This document shows, one piece after another, positions 33,814-42,128 of a DNA stretch of 64,000 nucleotides. The translations under genes and the position numbers were made by a program. This stretch comes from Flavobacterium filum DSM 17961 (GTDB lineage Bacteria > Bacteroidota > Bacteroidia > Flavobacteriales > Flavobacteriaceae), in the NCBI RefSeq assembly GCF_000425465.1, contig NZ_AUDM01000015.1, positions 1-64,000 of the forward strand, written 5' to 3'. Numbering within the stretch: the stretch's first letter is position 1; each line of letters starts with the position of its first letter. The notes beneath the pieces were generated by a model. The model saw only the letters and a list, made by a program, of their open reading frames with translations. It did not search any database and had not been told where the DNA came from.

Positions 33814-34701
33814 ATGAAAATTTTAGACGGTAAAAAAGTTTCCGAAGACATCAAGAATGAAATTGCTGCTGAGGTGCAGAAAATGAAAGATAATGGTGAG
33901 AAAGTTCCACATTTGGCCGCCGTTATTGTGGGAAATGACGGAGCGAGTTTAACCTATGTAGGCAGTAAAGTAAAAGCCTGTGAACGAGTAGGTTTTGAAA
34001 GTACGCTGATTAAAATGCCCAACACCACTTCTGAAACGGAATTACTCAAAAAAATTAAAGAATTAAACGAAGACGATAACATAGACGGTTTCATTGTGCA
34101 GTTGCCATTGCCCAAACAAATTGATACGCAAGAAGTGTTGATGGCGATTGACCCGAATAAAGATGTAGATGGATTTCATCCGGAGAACTTCGGGAAAATG
34201 GCGTTGGATATGACAACCTTTATTCCGGCTACTCCATTTGGTATTTTAGAATTATTGGAGCGTTATGGAGTGGAAACTCAAGGAAAACATACGGTTGTAA
34301 TTGGTAGAAGTCATATTGTAGGAAGACCAATGAGTATTTTGATGGGAAGAAAAGGTTTTCCGGGAAATTCTACAGTTACGTTAACGCATAGTTATACTAA
34401 AAACATTGCACAAATTACCACCCAAGCGGATATTATCATCACGGCATTGGGCGTACCGAATTACCTAAAAGCCGAAATGGTGAAAGATGATGCTGTGGTG
34501 ATTGATGTGGGAATCACACGTGTTGCCGATGATACCACTGAAAAAGGTTACCGTATTACCGGTGATGTTGACTTTGAATTTGTTAGCAAAAAAGCCTCTT
34601 ACATTACACCTGTTCCTGGTGGGGTTGGTCCCATGACGATTGCGATGTTGCTGAAAAACACCTTATTGGCAAGAGAACAGAAGCGTTTGAAATTGAAATA
34701 G
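33814..34701 (+). CDS. folD: Bifunctional methylenetetrahydrofolate dehydrogenase/cyclohydrolase
   Basis: FolD interconverts 5,10-methylene-THF and 10-formyl-THF for purine and formyl-Met synthesis. Visible are the catalytic Tyr/Lys region (SLTYVGSKVKACERVG), GFIVQLPLP, KDVDGFHPEN, the NADP-binding GRSHIVGRPMS, and the closing PVPGGVGPMTIAML. The 295-residue length is normal. It lies between two terminators, so it is probably a single-gene unit. Confidence 0.97.
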   Translation: MKILDGKKVSEDIKNEIAAEVQKMKDNGEKVPHLAAVIVGNDGASLTYVGSKVKACERVGFESTLIKMPNTTSETELLKKIKELNEDDNIDGFIVQLPLPKQIDTQEVLMAIDPNKDVDGFHPENFGKMALDMTTFIPATPFGILELLERYGVETQGKHTVVIGRSHIVGRPMSILMGRKGFPGNSTVTLTHSYTKNIAQITTQADIIITALGVPNYLKAEMVKDDAVVIDVGITRVADDTTEKGYRITGDVDFEFVSKKASYITPVPGGVGPMTIAMLLKNTLLAREQKRLKLK

Positions 34702-34705
34702 AATA

Positions 34706-34734
34706 AAAAACCCAAGTGATGAACTTGGGTTTTT
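34706..34734 (+). terminator. Terminator of folD
   Basis: A perfect 12-bp stem, AAAAACCCAAGT with ACTTGGGTTTTT, and a 5-base loop. Confidence 0.93.
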
Positions 34735-34770
34735 AGTTTAAATGATTATCTTAGCTTTAAATTTTGTAAA

Positions 34771-34998
34771 ATGGGAGCAGAAGCTTTAAAACTAGAACTA
34801 TTGGATTGGTTAATGCACGTTGATAATAACGACATGCTCCAGTATTTAAAAGTGATTAAAGATCAAACTACATCTCAGAAAGATTGGTGGGATGAGTTAT
34901 CTCATGAACAAAAAGCAGGAATAGAAAGAGGAATAAAAGATATTGAATCAGGAAGAATAGTTTCTCATGAAGATATAAAAAAGAAATATGGCTTATAA
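34771..34998 (+). CDS. Antitoxin of a RelE/ParE-type module
   Basis: The 75-residue product has an N-terminal helix and then WWDELSHEQKAGIERGIKD followed by ESGRIVSHEDIKKKY. That pattern is typical of the small antitoxins, PF09720-like, that pair with RelE/ParE toxins in Bacteroidota. The frame is intact. It overlaps the toxin frame by 11 bases, the usual translational coupling. The toxin frame itself has a stop codon in the middle. Confidence 0.75.
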   Translation: MGAEALKLELLDWLMHVDNNDMLQYLKVIKDQTTSQKDWWDELSHEQKAGIERGIKDIESGRIVSHEDIKKKYGL

Positions 34999-35290
34999 AA
35001 AGTATAAGTTATATTGGTCAAATGAATCGATAAATAATCTTGAAGATATTTTAGATTATTTAAATAACAAATGGACAACCAGAGAAGTAGAAGATTTCAA
35101 AGAAAAACTTCGCAGGCATATAGATATTATTTTGTTTTTTCCAGAAATTTTTCCAATTTCTTAATTTCAACCTAGATTGAGAAAGGCTGTTTTAAGTAAG
35201 CAAACAACCGTATTTTATGAAATAAATAAAGATAGAATTACAATTGTCTATCTATTTGTTGTAAAAAAGAATCCCAACAAAATAAAATAA
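34988..35290 (+). pseudogene. RelE/ParE-like toxin gene with in-frame TAA
   Basis: The ATG at 34988 overlaps the antitoxin stop. The frame reads 58 codons (MAYKKYKLYWSNESINNLED onward to FFPEIFPIS), stops at TAA 35162-35164, then continues in the same frame FQPRLRKAVLSKQTTVFYEI to TAA at 35288-35290. Joined, it is about 100 residues with the family landmarks: W and NLEDILDYL near the N-terminus, then R-KAVLSK, the YEI strand and the final VVKKNPNK. GAA to TAA is the simplest change. The toxin is probably inactive unless the stop is a sequence error. Confidence 0.75.
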
Positions 35291-35359
35291 TAAAATCACC
35301 AACTATTTTTGGTCACATTACCTTAAATTTTCATTTAGTAATTCATTTTCTTTCATAAA

Positions 35360-35392
35360 AAAGCCCCAATAATTTGAAACTATTGGGGCTTT
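35360..35392. terminator. Bidirectional terminator
   Basis: A perfect 12-bp stem, AAAGCCCCAATA with TATTGGGGCTTT. On the - strand a T run follows, so it ends the lipoprotein gene at 35410-35985. Confidence 0.92.
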
Positions 35393-35409
35393 CCTTTTGT
35401 TTAATTTAA

Positions 35410-35985
35410 TTATGAACCATTTGAAACAGCTCCGGTAAGATTGATATTAGCCGAAATGTTTGTCTGGTCTAATTTTTTGAAATTTCCTGTAAATTTAATA
35501 GTATAATTATTTCCACCATTTGAAATAATTTGAACCGTTCCCGTTGGAGCATTTCCACTTGTTATTGTCTCAGAAGTTAAATTAGTAACAGCTACTAATG
35601 AAGTCCAACCAATACAAACTCTTACATCAGATGCAAGAATATTATCAATACTCGTAAACGTATCTTCATCTTGATCAGTAGAAATTTGATAGGTTCCGGC
35701 AACAGATTCTCCATTTTTTACAAATAAGTCAAAGGTAACGGTTGCTACATCTGTCATTCCTTTAATTCCATTGATAATAAAAGTGTTACGATTGTAAATG
35801 TTACCATCCAATTCATAAGCATTTGGACTAACAATGTTTACAATTCCTTGAGCTGGAGGTAGAGAATAACTTACACCGTCAATTTTAAAAGTTGAAGATG
35901 AACTACTTGAATCACTGTCACTACTACATGAAAGTGCAGTAAACATAGCAATAATTGCTAAACTTGATAAAATTAATTTTTTCAT
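35410..35985 (-). CDS. Lipoprotein of unknown function
   Basis: The start at 35983-35985 begins the lipoprotein signal MKKLILSSLAIIAMFTALSC; an upstream in-frame ATG would add nine residues before it. The mature protein (about 170 residues) starts with a long Ser/Asp tether and is beta-rich (FKIDGVSYSLPPAQGIVNI, then YTIKFTGNFKKLDQTNIS). It resembles the small lipoprotein at 23508-23984 in tether and in its last strands. Function unknown. Confidence 0.78.
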   Translation of the reverse strand: MKKLILSSLAIIAMFTALSCSSDSDSSSSSSTFKIDGVSYSLPPAQGIVNIVSPNAYELDGNIYNRNTFIINGIKGMTDVATVTFDLFVKNGESVAGTYQISTDQDEDTFTSIDNILASDVRVCIGWTSLVAVTNLTSETITSGNAPTGTVQIISNGGNNYTIKFTGNFKKLDQTNISANINLTGAVSNGS

Positions 35986-36048
35986 GATATTGTTTTTTAT
36001 TGTTCGATGCAAAAATAGCCTAAACTTCTTATTATCAAAATTTTGAAG

Positions 36049-36819
36049 CTACTTTTTTTTGGGTTGAAATGGTGCTTTGATTTTCGGCAAACTGGCTTCT
36101 TCGGTCTTACTTGAAGGTTCAATCAATTGATTCAATTCTTTGATTTCAGCATTAGTTAAATCGCGGTATCTTCCCACCGGAATATCCAATGAAATATTGA
36201 TGATTCGGGTGCGTTTCAATGCTGTAACTTCATAGCCCAAATATTCACACATTCTTCTGATTTGACGGTTTAAACCTTGCGTAAGCACAATCCGGAAAAT
36301 GTATTTACTGATTTGTTCTACTTTACATTTTCGGGTTACGGTATCTAAAATCGGAACACCGTTTCCCATTCGTTGAATGAATCGGTCGGTGATGGGGCGA
36401 TCAACCGTCACAATATATTCTTTTTCGTGATTGTTACGTGCACGAAGAATTTTGTTGACTATATCGCCGTCATTGGTCATGAAAATTAGTCCTTCGCTGG
36501 CTTTATCCAATCTTCCAATCGGAAAAATACGTTCGGGATAATTGATGTAATCTACAATGTTGTTTTTCACATTTAAATTAGTGGTACATTCAATTCCAAC
36601 CGGTTTGTGAAAAGCTAAATAAATTGGTTTTTCTCTTTTTTCACGGATTAGTTTACCGTCTACTCGCACTTCATCGGTGTCTAAAATTTTTGTGCCCATT
36701 TCGGCAATAGCACCGTTGATGCTTACTCGCTTTTGTTCAATCAGTTTATCTGCTTCTCTTCTGGAGCAAAAACCTGTTTCCGATAAAAATTTATTGATTC
36801 TTTTTCCGGTTGTTTCCAT
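36049..36819 (-). CDS. rluF: 23S rRNA pseudouridine synthase, RluF type
   Basis: The start at 36817-36819 is preferred: it follows a TACCTTTG element (36824-36831) by only a few bases and gives [16 protein letters not shown], the normal family start. The 256-residue product has an S4 RNA-binding domain (about residues 6-65) and a catalytic domain with the active Asp in [12 protein letters not shown], then [18 protein letters not shown]. These motifs match RluF, which makes pseudouridine 2604 (and possibly 2605) in 23S rRNA; the RluB/RluE relatives are less likely. The C-terminus is a Lys/Pro-rich tail. Confidence 0.9.
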   Translation of the reverse strand: METTGKRINKFLSETGFCSRREADKLIEQKRVSINGAIAEMGTKILDTDEVRVDGKLIREKREKPIYLAFHKPVGIECTTNLNVKNNIVDYINYPERIFPIGRLDKASEGLIFMTNDGDIVNKILRARNNHEKEYIVTVDRPITDRFIQRMGNGVPILDTVTRKCKVEQISKYIFRIVLTQGLNRQIRRMCEYLGYEVTALKRTRIINISLDIPVGRYRDLTNAEIKELNQLIEPSSKTEEASLPKIKAPFQPKKK

Positions 36820-36823
36820 CCCG

Positions 36824-36831
36824 CAAAGGTA
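36824..36831 (-). promoter_or_regulatory. Candidate -7 element close to the rluF start
   Basis: On the - strand this reads TACCTTTG and ends 5 bases before the ATG. If used, the mRNA would be leaderless or nearly so. No TTG at the normal distance was found. Confidence 0.5.
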
Positions 36832-36892
36832 AACTTTTTTGTGTTTTGAAAAAAGTAGCAATTCAGCTCTTCATTCGAAAGTATTCTGTCAT

Positions 36893-37735
36893 TTATTGCT
36901 TTACAAAAGCTTGAATTTTTTGATATAAATCATTGTCATGCATACTGTGACCTAAACCATTTGTTTCTACAAAAATTGCCCTTTTCCAAGTAGAACTAAT
37001 TTTTACTGCTTCTTCAAAAAGTACCACATCATCTGATTTGTCATGGGAAATAAAACCTTCAAATTCTATAGAGGAAGCAAATGTTTTTCCGGAAAATGCA
37101 GTAAAATTCATGTCGAATTTATGTTCAAAATACATTTCCAATAATTGCACTGCTTTTGAGTTCAATCCAAGAATTTTGGTATAATTGTCAATTAGAATTT
37201 CCAAATCAGAAGGAGCTCCCAACAACACCATTTTTTCAATATTTTTTGGTTGATATCGGTGATGAAAATACAAACAAGTAGCACCACCAATGGAATGCCC
37301 GATAATGGTTTTTGGTTGATATTCTTCTACCACTTTATTGACAAAAGAAGCAAATTTGGGTACGCTGAATTCTTTTCCACTCGATAAACCATGAGCAGGA
37401 CCATCAAGAGCAATTATTGAATTACCGTTTTGAAGTAAATAAGGAAGTAAAGGTTCCCACCGAGACGAATTGCTTTCCCAACCATGTATCAATAATAACG
37501 GTTCTTTTGTTCCGCTCCAATGATAGACTTCAAAATATTCTTCGTTTATCGATAAAGTTTCTCTAGTAGCTTTTTTTAAAATTTCCGGCAAGGCATCCGC
37601 TTGTAATCTTCCCGCTCTCGGTTCACTAAAAAAACGATAGGCCAATTGAGTAGCCTTTTTGGGCCATACATAACTCAAAATGGAAATGTAAAGTCCAATG
37701 GATTTTGCTATTATTTTTTTAAAAAAATCAGTCAT
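36893..37735 (-). CDS. Alpha/beta hydrolase
   Basis: The 280-residue product has the oxyanion HGW motif (LLIHGWESNSSRW), the nucleophile elbow GHSIGG, the acid probably in the SHDKSDDVV region, and the His in NGLGHSMHDND. The N-terminus has a hydrophobic stretch (about residues 7-24) but no clear cleavage site. Substrate unknown; esterase or lysophospholipase-like. It is separated from its upstream neighbour by a terminator. Confidence 0.85.
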   Translation of the reverse strand: MTDFFKKIIAKSIGLYISILSYVWPKKATQLAYRFFSEPRAGRLQADALPEILKKATRETLSINEEYFEVYHWSGTKEPLLLIHGWESNSSRWEPLLPYLLQNGNSIIALDGPAHGLSSGKEFSVPKFASFVNKVVEEYQPKTIIGHSIGGATCLYFHHRYQPKNIEKMVLLGAPSDLEILIDNYTKILGLNSKAVQLLEMYFEHKFDMNFTAFSGKTFASSIEFEGFISHDKSDDVVLFEEAVKISSTWKRAIFVETNGLGHSMHDNDLYQKIQAFVKQ

Positions 37736-37757
37736 AAAAAAACCCCGAAACTCGGGG
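37736..37757 (-). terminator. Terminator of the CdsZ-like gene
   Basis: CCCCGA (37743-37748) pairs with TCGGGG (37752-37757); on the - strand the stem is followed by T residues. Confidence 0.85.
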
Positions 37758-37764
37758 CTTTAGA

Positions 37765-38544
37765 TTATATAGTTGCAAATATGCTTTCCATTTTTTGTTT
37801 TTCTTCGGCAGCTAATACGTTGTCAACCAAAATTCTTCCGCTGTGCTCATCAGTGATGATTTTTTTGCGGGCTGCAATTTCCACTTGCGTTTGGGGTGGA
37901 ATGGTAAAAAACGAACCGGTAGAAGCTCCTCTTTCAATAGAAACGATGGCTAAACCATTTCTAACATTGTTTCTGATTCTGTTGTAAGCCGCTAAAAGTC
38001 GATCTTCAACATTAGCTGCATATTCAGTAGAAAGCTTCGTCAAAAACTCTTCTTCTTTTTGTGTTTCAGCCATAATATCACCTAATTCCGCTTTTTTGTG
38101 CTCTAAGTGATTTTGTTTAGTAGCTAATTTTTCTTGTGAATCAGCAACTTGTTGTTTTTTGTATTCAATAGATGCTTTTAATTCTTTGATATGCTTTTCA
38201 TTCAATTGAATTTCTAACTCTTGGTATTCAATTTCTTTTGTTAACGAATTGAATTCTCTATTGTTACGTACATTTTTTTGTTGCTCTGTGTATTTTTTTA
38301 TGCCTTCTTTATGAGCTTCAATGGCGTTTTTCTTAGCTCTGATTTGATCATCAATTTGTTCTAAATCGGCTTTTAGTTTTTCATTTCTAGCTTTTAATCC
38401 AGCTACTTCATCTTCTAAATCTTGCACTTCAAGAGGCAATTCTCCTCTAACGTTTCTGATTTCATCTATTCGTGAGTCGATTAACTGCAAATCATAGAGA
38501 GCTCTCAACTTCTCTTCAACACTCATTTCTTTTACGTTTGTCAT
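37765..38544 (-). CDS. CdsZ/DUF164-like coiled-coil protein lacking zinc cysteines
   Basis: The 259-residue product is a long coiled-coil hairpin (about residues 10-180, with QKNVRNNREFNSLTKEIEY at the turn) followed by a small domain. Relatives end in a C4 zinc ribbon (GACGGC and CENCGRILV-like). Here the equivalent positions read GASTGSFF and DEHSGRILV, and the whole protein contains no cysteine. The fold may be kept without zinc, perhaps as a lineage-wide trait. The related zinc-ribbon proteins have been linked to cell division or secretion in other bacteria; the role here is not known. It follows the Nif3 gene by 3 bases, so the two form an operon. Confidence 0.85.
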   Translation of the reverse strand: MTNVKEMSVEEKLRALYDLQLIDSRIDEIRNVRGELPLEVQDLEDEVAGLKARNEKLKADLEQIDDQIRAKKNAIEAHKEGIKKYTEQQKNVRNNREFNSLTKEIEYQELEIQLNEKHIKELKASIEYKKQQVADSQEKLATKQNHLEHKKAELGDIMAETQKEEEFLTKLSTEYAANVEDRLLAAYNRIRNNVRNGLAIVSIERGASTGSFFTIPPQTQVEIAARKKIITDEHSGRILVDNVLAAEEKQKMESIFATI

Positions 38545-38547
38545 AGT

Positions 38548-39642
38548 CTAAAAGTACTTAACTGGGTTTGTATTCTGTTCTGATAAAATGATGGCAAAAT
38601 TAGGAATTTTTTTGATAAGAAAATCAACAATATAGTTTTTTGTGTAGCGTTCGCTTTCATAATGTCCAATATCGACTAAAAGTAATTGATTTTCAGCTTC
38701 ATAGAATTGATGATATTTTAAATCGGCGGTTAAAAAAGCATCGGCTCCCATTTTTTTTGCCTGTTGAATGGCAAAACTTCCGGCACCACCTAAAACAGCT
38801 ACTTTTTTGATTGGTTTATTCATAAATGCGGAATGACGGATGTTTTCACACTTCATTTTTTCTTTCACCAATTGTAAAAAATCACGTTCAGGCATTTCGT
38901 TTTCCAATTCGCCAATCATGCCTAACCCAATATTTTGGTGTTGGTTTTGCAATTCATAAATTTCATACGCCACTTCTTCATACACATGATTGGTAAAGAG
39001 AGCTTTCAATATTTTGGCTTCCAAATGCTTTTCAAACGTCACTTCAATTTTGATTTCTTCACTTTCTACAAACTCAAAGCGTTCGCCAATTTCCGGATTA
39101 CTGTGTTCATTGCCCATATAGGTTCCGATTCCTTTGGAATTAAAACTGCAATCTTCATAATTGCCAATGTTTCCCGCACCGGCTTCAAATAAAGCATTCC
39201 GCAATTGTTGATGGTTTTCAGGAATGGTAAAGGTGACTAATTTTCGAATGAATTTTTCTTTAGGCACCAATATTTTCGTTTTTTTCAATCCTAATTGGTT
39301 ACAAATCATTTTGTTTACCCCTTCCGGATGATTGTCTAAAGCGGTATGGACAGCATAAATGGCTATATCGTGTTTAATGGCTTTCATTACCACTCGTTCC
39401 ACGTATGTTTTACCCGTTATTTTTTTCAATCCTGAAAAAAGAATCGGGTGGAAGCAGACAATCAGGTTGCATTTTTTTTGAATGGCTTCGTCCACAACCG
39501 TTTCCAGAGCATCGTGGCACACTAAAATGCCGCTGATTTCTTGTTGCGGATTCCCGACCAAAAGGCCAACATTGTCAAAATCTTCCGCATAAGCCAAAGG
39601 AGCTAATGCTTCTAAAATAGGGGTAATGGTGTGAAGTTGCAT
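38548..39642 (-). CDS. Nif3-like dinuclear metal-centre protein
   Basis: The 364-residue product belongs to the NIF3/YbgI/YqfO family. Metal ligands are visible in CHDALETVVDEA, CFHPILFSGLKKI, VHTALDNHPEGVN and, near the C-terminus, VDIGHYESERY. An insert of about 110 residues in the middle (FTIPENHQQLRNALFEAGAG) corresponds to the CutA-like domain of the long family members. The family has been annotated as GTP cyclohydrolase I type 2 homologue, but the activity is unsure. CAAAGATA at 39660-39667 reads TATCTTTG on the - strand, a candidate promoter element about 18 bases before the ATG. Confidence 0.92.
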   Translation of the reverse strand: MQLHTITPILEALAPLAYAEDFDNVGLLVGNPQQEISGILVCHDALETVVDEAIQKKCNLIVCFHPILFSGLKKITGKTYVERVVMKAIKHDIAIYAVHTALDNHPEGVNKMICNQLGLKKTKILVPKEKFIRKLVTFTIPENHQQLRNALFEAGAGNIGNYEDCSFNSKGIGTYMGNEHSNPEIGERFEFVESEEIKIEVTFEKHLEAKILKALFTNHVYEEVAYEIYELQNQHQNIGLGMIGELENEMPERDFLQLVKEKMKCENIRHSAFMNKPIKKVAVLGGAGSFAIQQAKKMGADAFLTADLKYHQFYEAENQLLLVDIGHYESERYTKNYIVDFLIKKIPNFAIILSEQNTNPVKYF

Positions 39643-40120
39643 AGAATTAAATTGATTTTCAAAGATAGTATTTTCTTTTTGAGATGAAATTTTTTGAGAG
39701 ATTGAAAGTGAATTATACCGATATTAATTGCTTATTTAACGTGAGTTCGATATAAAAACTAAAGAAGCATTCACCATTTTACACGAATTACACAAATTAA
39801 CACGAATTGAAGATGTAATATTATACCAATAAAATCTGATAAATCAGATTTTAATTCGTGAAACTTAATTGTTAAAAATTATGATTCGTGTAAATTCGTG
39901 CAATTCGTGTCTAAATTTATATATAATTACGTCGAACTCACGTTAAATAAAGAGAATTTACTCAAATTGAATCCTTCCCAATCCATTATAGCAAAGCTAT
40001 AAAATCAACGAAAATCTGTTTTATCTATTTAATCTGTGTTCCATTTAAAAGCTTTAAAATTTCAAAATAAATCCAAAACAAAAAAGATAAAATTTCTTTA
40101 AATATCCCTACCTTCGTAAC
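39643..40120. other. Repeat-rich intergenic region between nif3-like gene and lpxK
   Basis: This 478-base gap is dominated by the nested inverted-repeat element at 39732-39950. A further tract (about 40006-40050) carries AATCTGTTTTATC and AATCTGTGTTCC, resembling a second dispersed intergenic repeat type. TACCTTCG at 40109-40116, one base from the TAnnTTTG consensus, may be the lpxK promoter. No gene was seen. Confidence 0.65.
39732..39950. repeat. 219-base nested inverted-repeat element (MITE-like)
   Basis: The outer arms are a perfect 19-base inverted repeat: TTATTTAACGTGAGTTCGA (39732-39750) and its complement (39932-39950). Inside are imperfect 27-base arms (39781-39807 and 39884-39910; 24 of 27 match), built from repeated CACGAATT words. 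At the centre is the palindrome AAAATCTGAT-AA-ATCAGATTTT (39831-39852). There is no coding frame. The shape fits a non-autonomous transposable element or a dispersed palindromic repeat. No clear target-site duplication is visible. Confidence 0.8.
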
Positions 40121-41155
40121 ATGATTTTGTTGCGAAAAATACTCTTTCCTTTTGCCATTTTATATGGGTTGATTACCGCCATTCGCAATTGGTGTTTTGA
40201 TAAAGGAATGCTAAAGTCGTATTCATTTTCTATTCCGATTATCGCTGTTGGGAATCTTAGTGTGGGTGGAACAGGAAAAACACCGCAAATAGAATATTTG
40301 ATTCGATTGCTTTTACCAAAGTATAAAGTGGCTGTTTTGAGCCGTGGTTATAAACGCAAAACCTCCGGATTTTTATTGGCTAATTCAGTTTCTACTGCCG
40401 AAAGTTTGGGTGATGAACCTTTTCAAATGGCACAAAAATATCCAACGATACAAGTGGCTGTTGATGCTAATCGCAAAAACGGGATTGAACGGTTATTGGC
40501 TTTACAAAACAAACCTGATATCATTTTACTTGACGATGCTTTTCAGCACCGCAAAGTGAAAGCCGGTTTTTATATTTTGCTCACCGCTTATAATGATTTA
40601 TATGCGAATGATTATATATTACCAACCGGAAATTTGAGGGAAAGTAGGAGTGGAGCAAAACGTGCAAATATCGTTGTGGTGACCAAATGTCCGACAACAC
40701 TTTCCGAAGCTGAACAAAATCAAATTCGAGAAAAGTTACATCTTTCAACACATCAACAACTTTATTTTTCGGCTATTCAGTATGATGAAATTTTGTATTC
40801 TGAAACCGAAAATCGTACCGTTGCTTCACTACATAACACTGATAAATTGTTAGTTGCCGGAATCGCCAAACCCAAACCTTTTTTCAACCATTTGCAAGAT
40901 GGCAACGATGAGGAATTGGAATTTCCTGACCACCACGATTTTACAGAAAGTGATATTCAAACCATTCAAAAAAAATCTAAAAATAAACCGATTATTACCA
41001 CCGAAAAAGATTTCGTTCGGCTAAGAGGAAAAGTAAATCAGGCACAATTATTCTATTTGCCCATTCAAAGTGTTTTTCTTTCTAACGGCGAAAATTTCAA
41101 CCAACAAATAAACATTTATGTGGAACAAAGTACAAGAAACCGTCCAATTTCTTAA
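40121..41155 (+). CDS. lpxK: Tetraacyldisaccharide 4'-kinase
   Basis: LpxK phosphorylates the 4' position of the lipid A disaccharide at the inner membrane. Visible are the N-terminal hydrophobic anchor (about residues 6-22), the P-loop VGGTGKTPQ (about 49-57) and DDAFQHRKVKAG. The C-terminal half carries ITTEKDFVRL. The 344-residue length is normal. The last 38 bases overlap the purine nucleoside phosphorylase gene in another frame, so the two genes are translationally linked. Confidence 0.95.
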   Translation: MILLRKILFPFAILYGLITAIRNWCFDKGMLKSYSFSIPIIAVGNLSVGGTGKTPQIEYLIRLLLPKYKVAVLSRGYKRKTSGFLLANSVSTAESLGDEPFQMAQKYPTIQVAVDANRKNGIERLLALQNKPDIILLDDAFQHRKVKAGFYILLTAYNDLYANDYILPTGNLRESRSGAKRANIVVVTKCPTTLSEAEQNQIREKLHLSTHQQLYFSAIQYDEILYSETENRTVASLHNTDKLLVAGIAKPKPFFNHLQDGNDEELEFPDHHDFTESDIQTIQKKSKNKPIITTEKDFVRLRGKVNQAQLFYLPIQSVFLSNGENFNQQINIYVEQSTRNRPIS

Positions 41156-41930
41156 AGAAAAAACCAATTATTCACCTGAATACGGTATCATTTTAGGATC
41201 CGGTTTGGGTTCATTCACACAAGATATCGACATCGAATTTACCATTCCGTATTCCGAAATTCCAAACTTTCCGGTTTCCACCGTGCAAGGACACAAGGGT
41301 GCATTGGTTTTTGGAACAATTGGGAACAAACAAGTGGTGGCCATGCAAGGAAGATTTCATTACTATGAAGGATATGATATGCAAACGGTTACCTTTCCGG
41401 TAAGAGTTTTACATTATTTGGGCATACAAAATTTGATTGTTTCCAATGCTTCCGGCGGTGTGAATCCGAATTATAAAGTGGGTGATGTCGTGTTGATAAA
41501 AGACCATATCAATTTGTTTCCAGATCATCCGTTGCGTGGTACAAATGATGAGCGTTTTGGTCCACGCTTCGTAAACATGAGCGAACCGTATTCCCGCACC
41601 TTACAACAAAAAGCGAAAGCTATTGCTTTGCAGCACAACATTGATTTAAAAGAAGGTATTTATTTAGGTCTGCAAGGGCCAACTTTTGAAACCTTAGCTG
41701 AATACAAAATGGTCAAAATTTTAGGAGCTGATTGCGTAGGCATGTCCACTGTGCCGGAGGTGATTGTAGCCCGCCACATGAATTTATCTTGTTTAGGAAT
41801 TTCAGTTATTACCGATATGGGCGACGAAGATAATATTGATGAAGTCAACCACGATGAGGTTTTGCAAGCTGCCAAAAAAGCCGAACCGGTAGTTAGAAAA
41901 TTAATTAGAGAGTTTATTCTAAAGGAGTAG
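41118..41930 (+). CDS. Purine nucleoside phosphorylase
   Basis: This enzyme phosphorolyses inosine and guanosine in purine salvage. Visible are GSGLGSF (phosphate site), VQGHKGALVFG, RFHYYEGYDMQTVTFPVR, SNASGGVNPNYKVGD and GPTFETLAEYKM followed by GMSTVPEVIVARH, all typical of the trimeric class. The 270-residue length is normal. The ATG at 41118 overlaps lpxK by 38 bases; it is kept because a later start would cut into the conserved N-terminus. Confidence 0.95.
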   Translation: MWNKVQETVQFLKEKTNYSPEYGIILGSGLGSFTQDIDIEFTIPYSEIPNFPVSTVQGHKGALVFGTIGNKQVVAMQGRFHYYEGYDMQTVTFPVRVLHYLGIQNLIVSNASGGVNPNYKVGDVVLIKDHINLFPDHPLRGTNDERFGPRFVNMSEPYSRTLQQKAKAIALQHNIDLKEGIYLGLQGPTFETLAEYKMVKILGADCVGMSTVPEVIVARHMNLSCLGISVITDMGDEDNIDEVNHDEVLQAAKKAEPVVRKLIREFILKE

Positions 41931-41957
41931 GAAGCTATTCCGGTTATCCGTTGCATC

Positions 41958-41971
41958 CCGATAGCTATCGG
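41958..41971. repeat. Perfect 14-base palindrome
   Basis: CCGATAGCTATCGG lies in the 198-base gap between the PNP gene and the histidine kinase gene. The rest of that gap is GC-richer than its surroundings and holds no gene. Confidence 0.7.
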
Positions 41972-42128
41972 AATCAGTCTTCAAGCTATTTTTCTACTCC
42001 TTTTTCGTGGCTTCCTTTGGTCGCCCCAAAAAGCAAAGAAAAATTAGCTTTCAGTCTTGCGGGGTTTTCTCCCGAAACTTTGGGACTACCCGGGCTGATA
42101 AGTTCATCCTTGAAAGAGAATTGAATTT

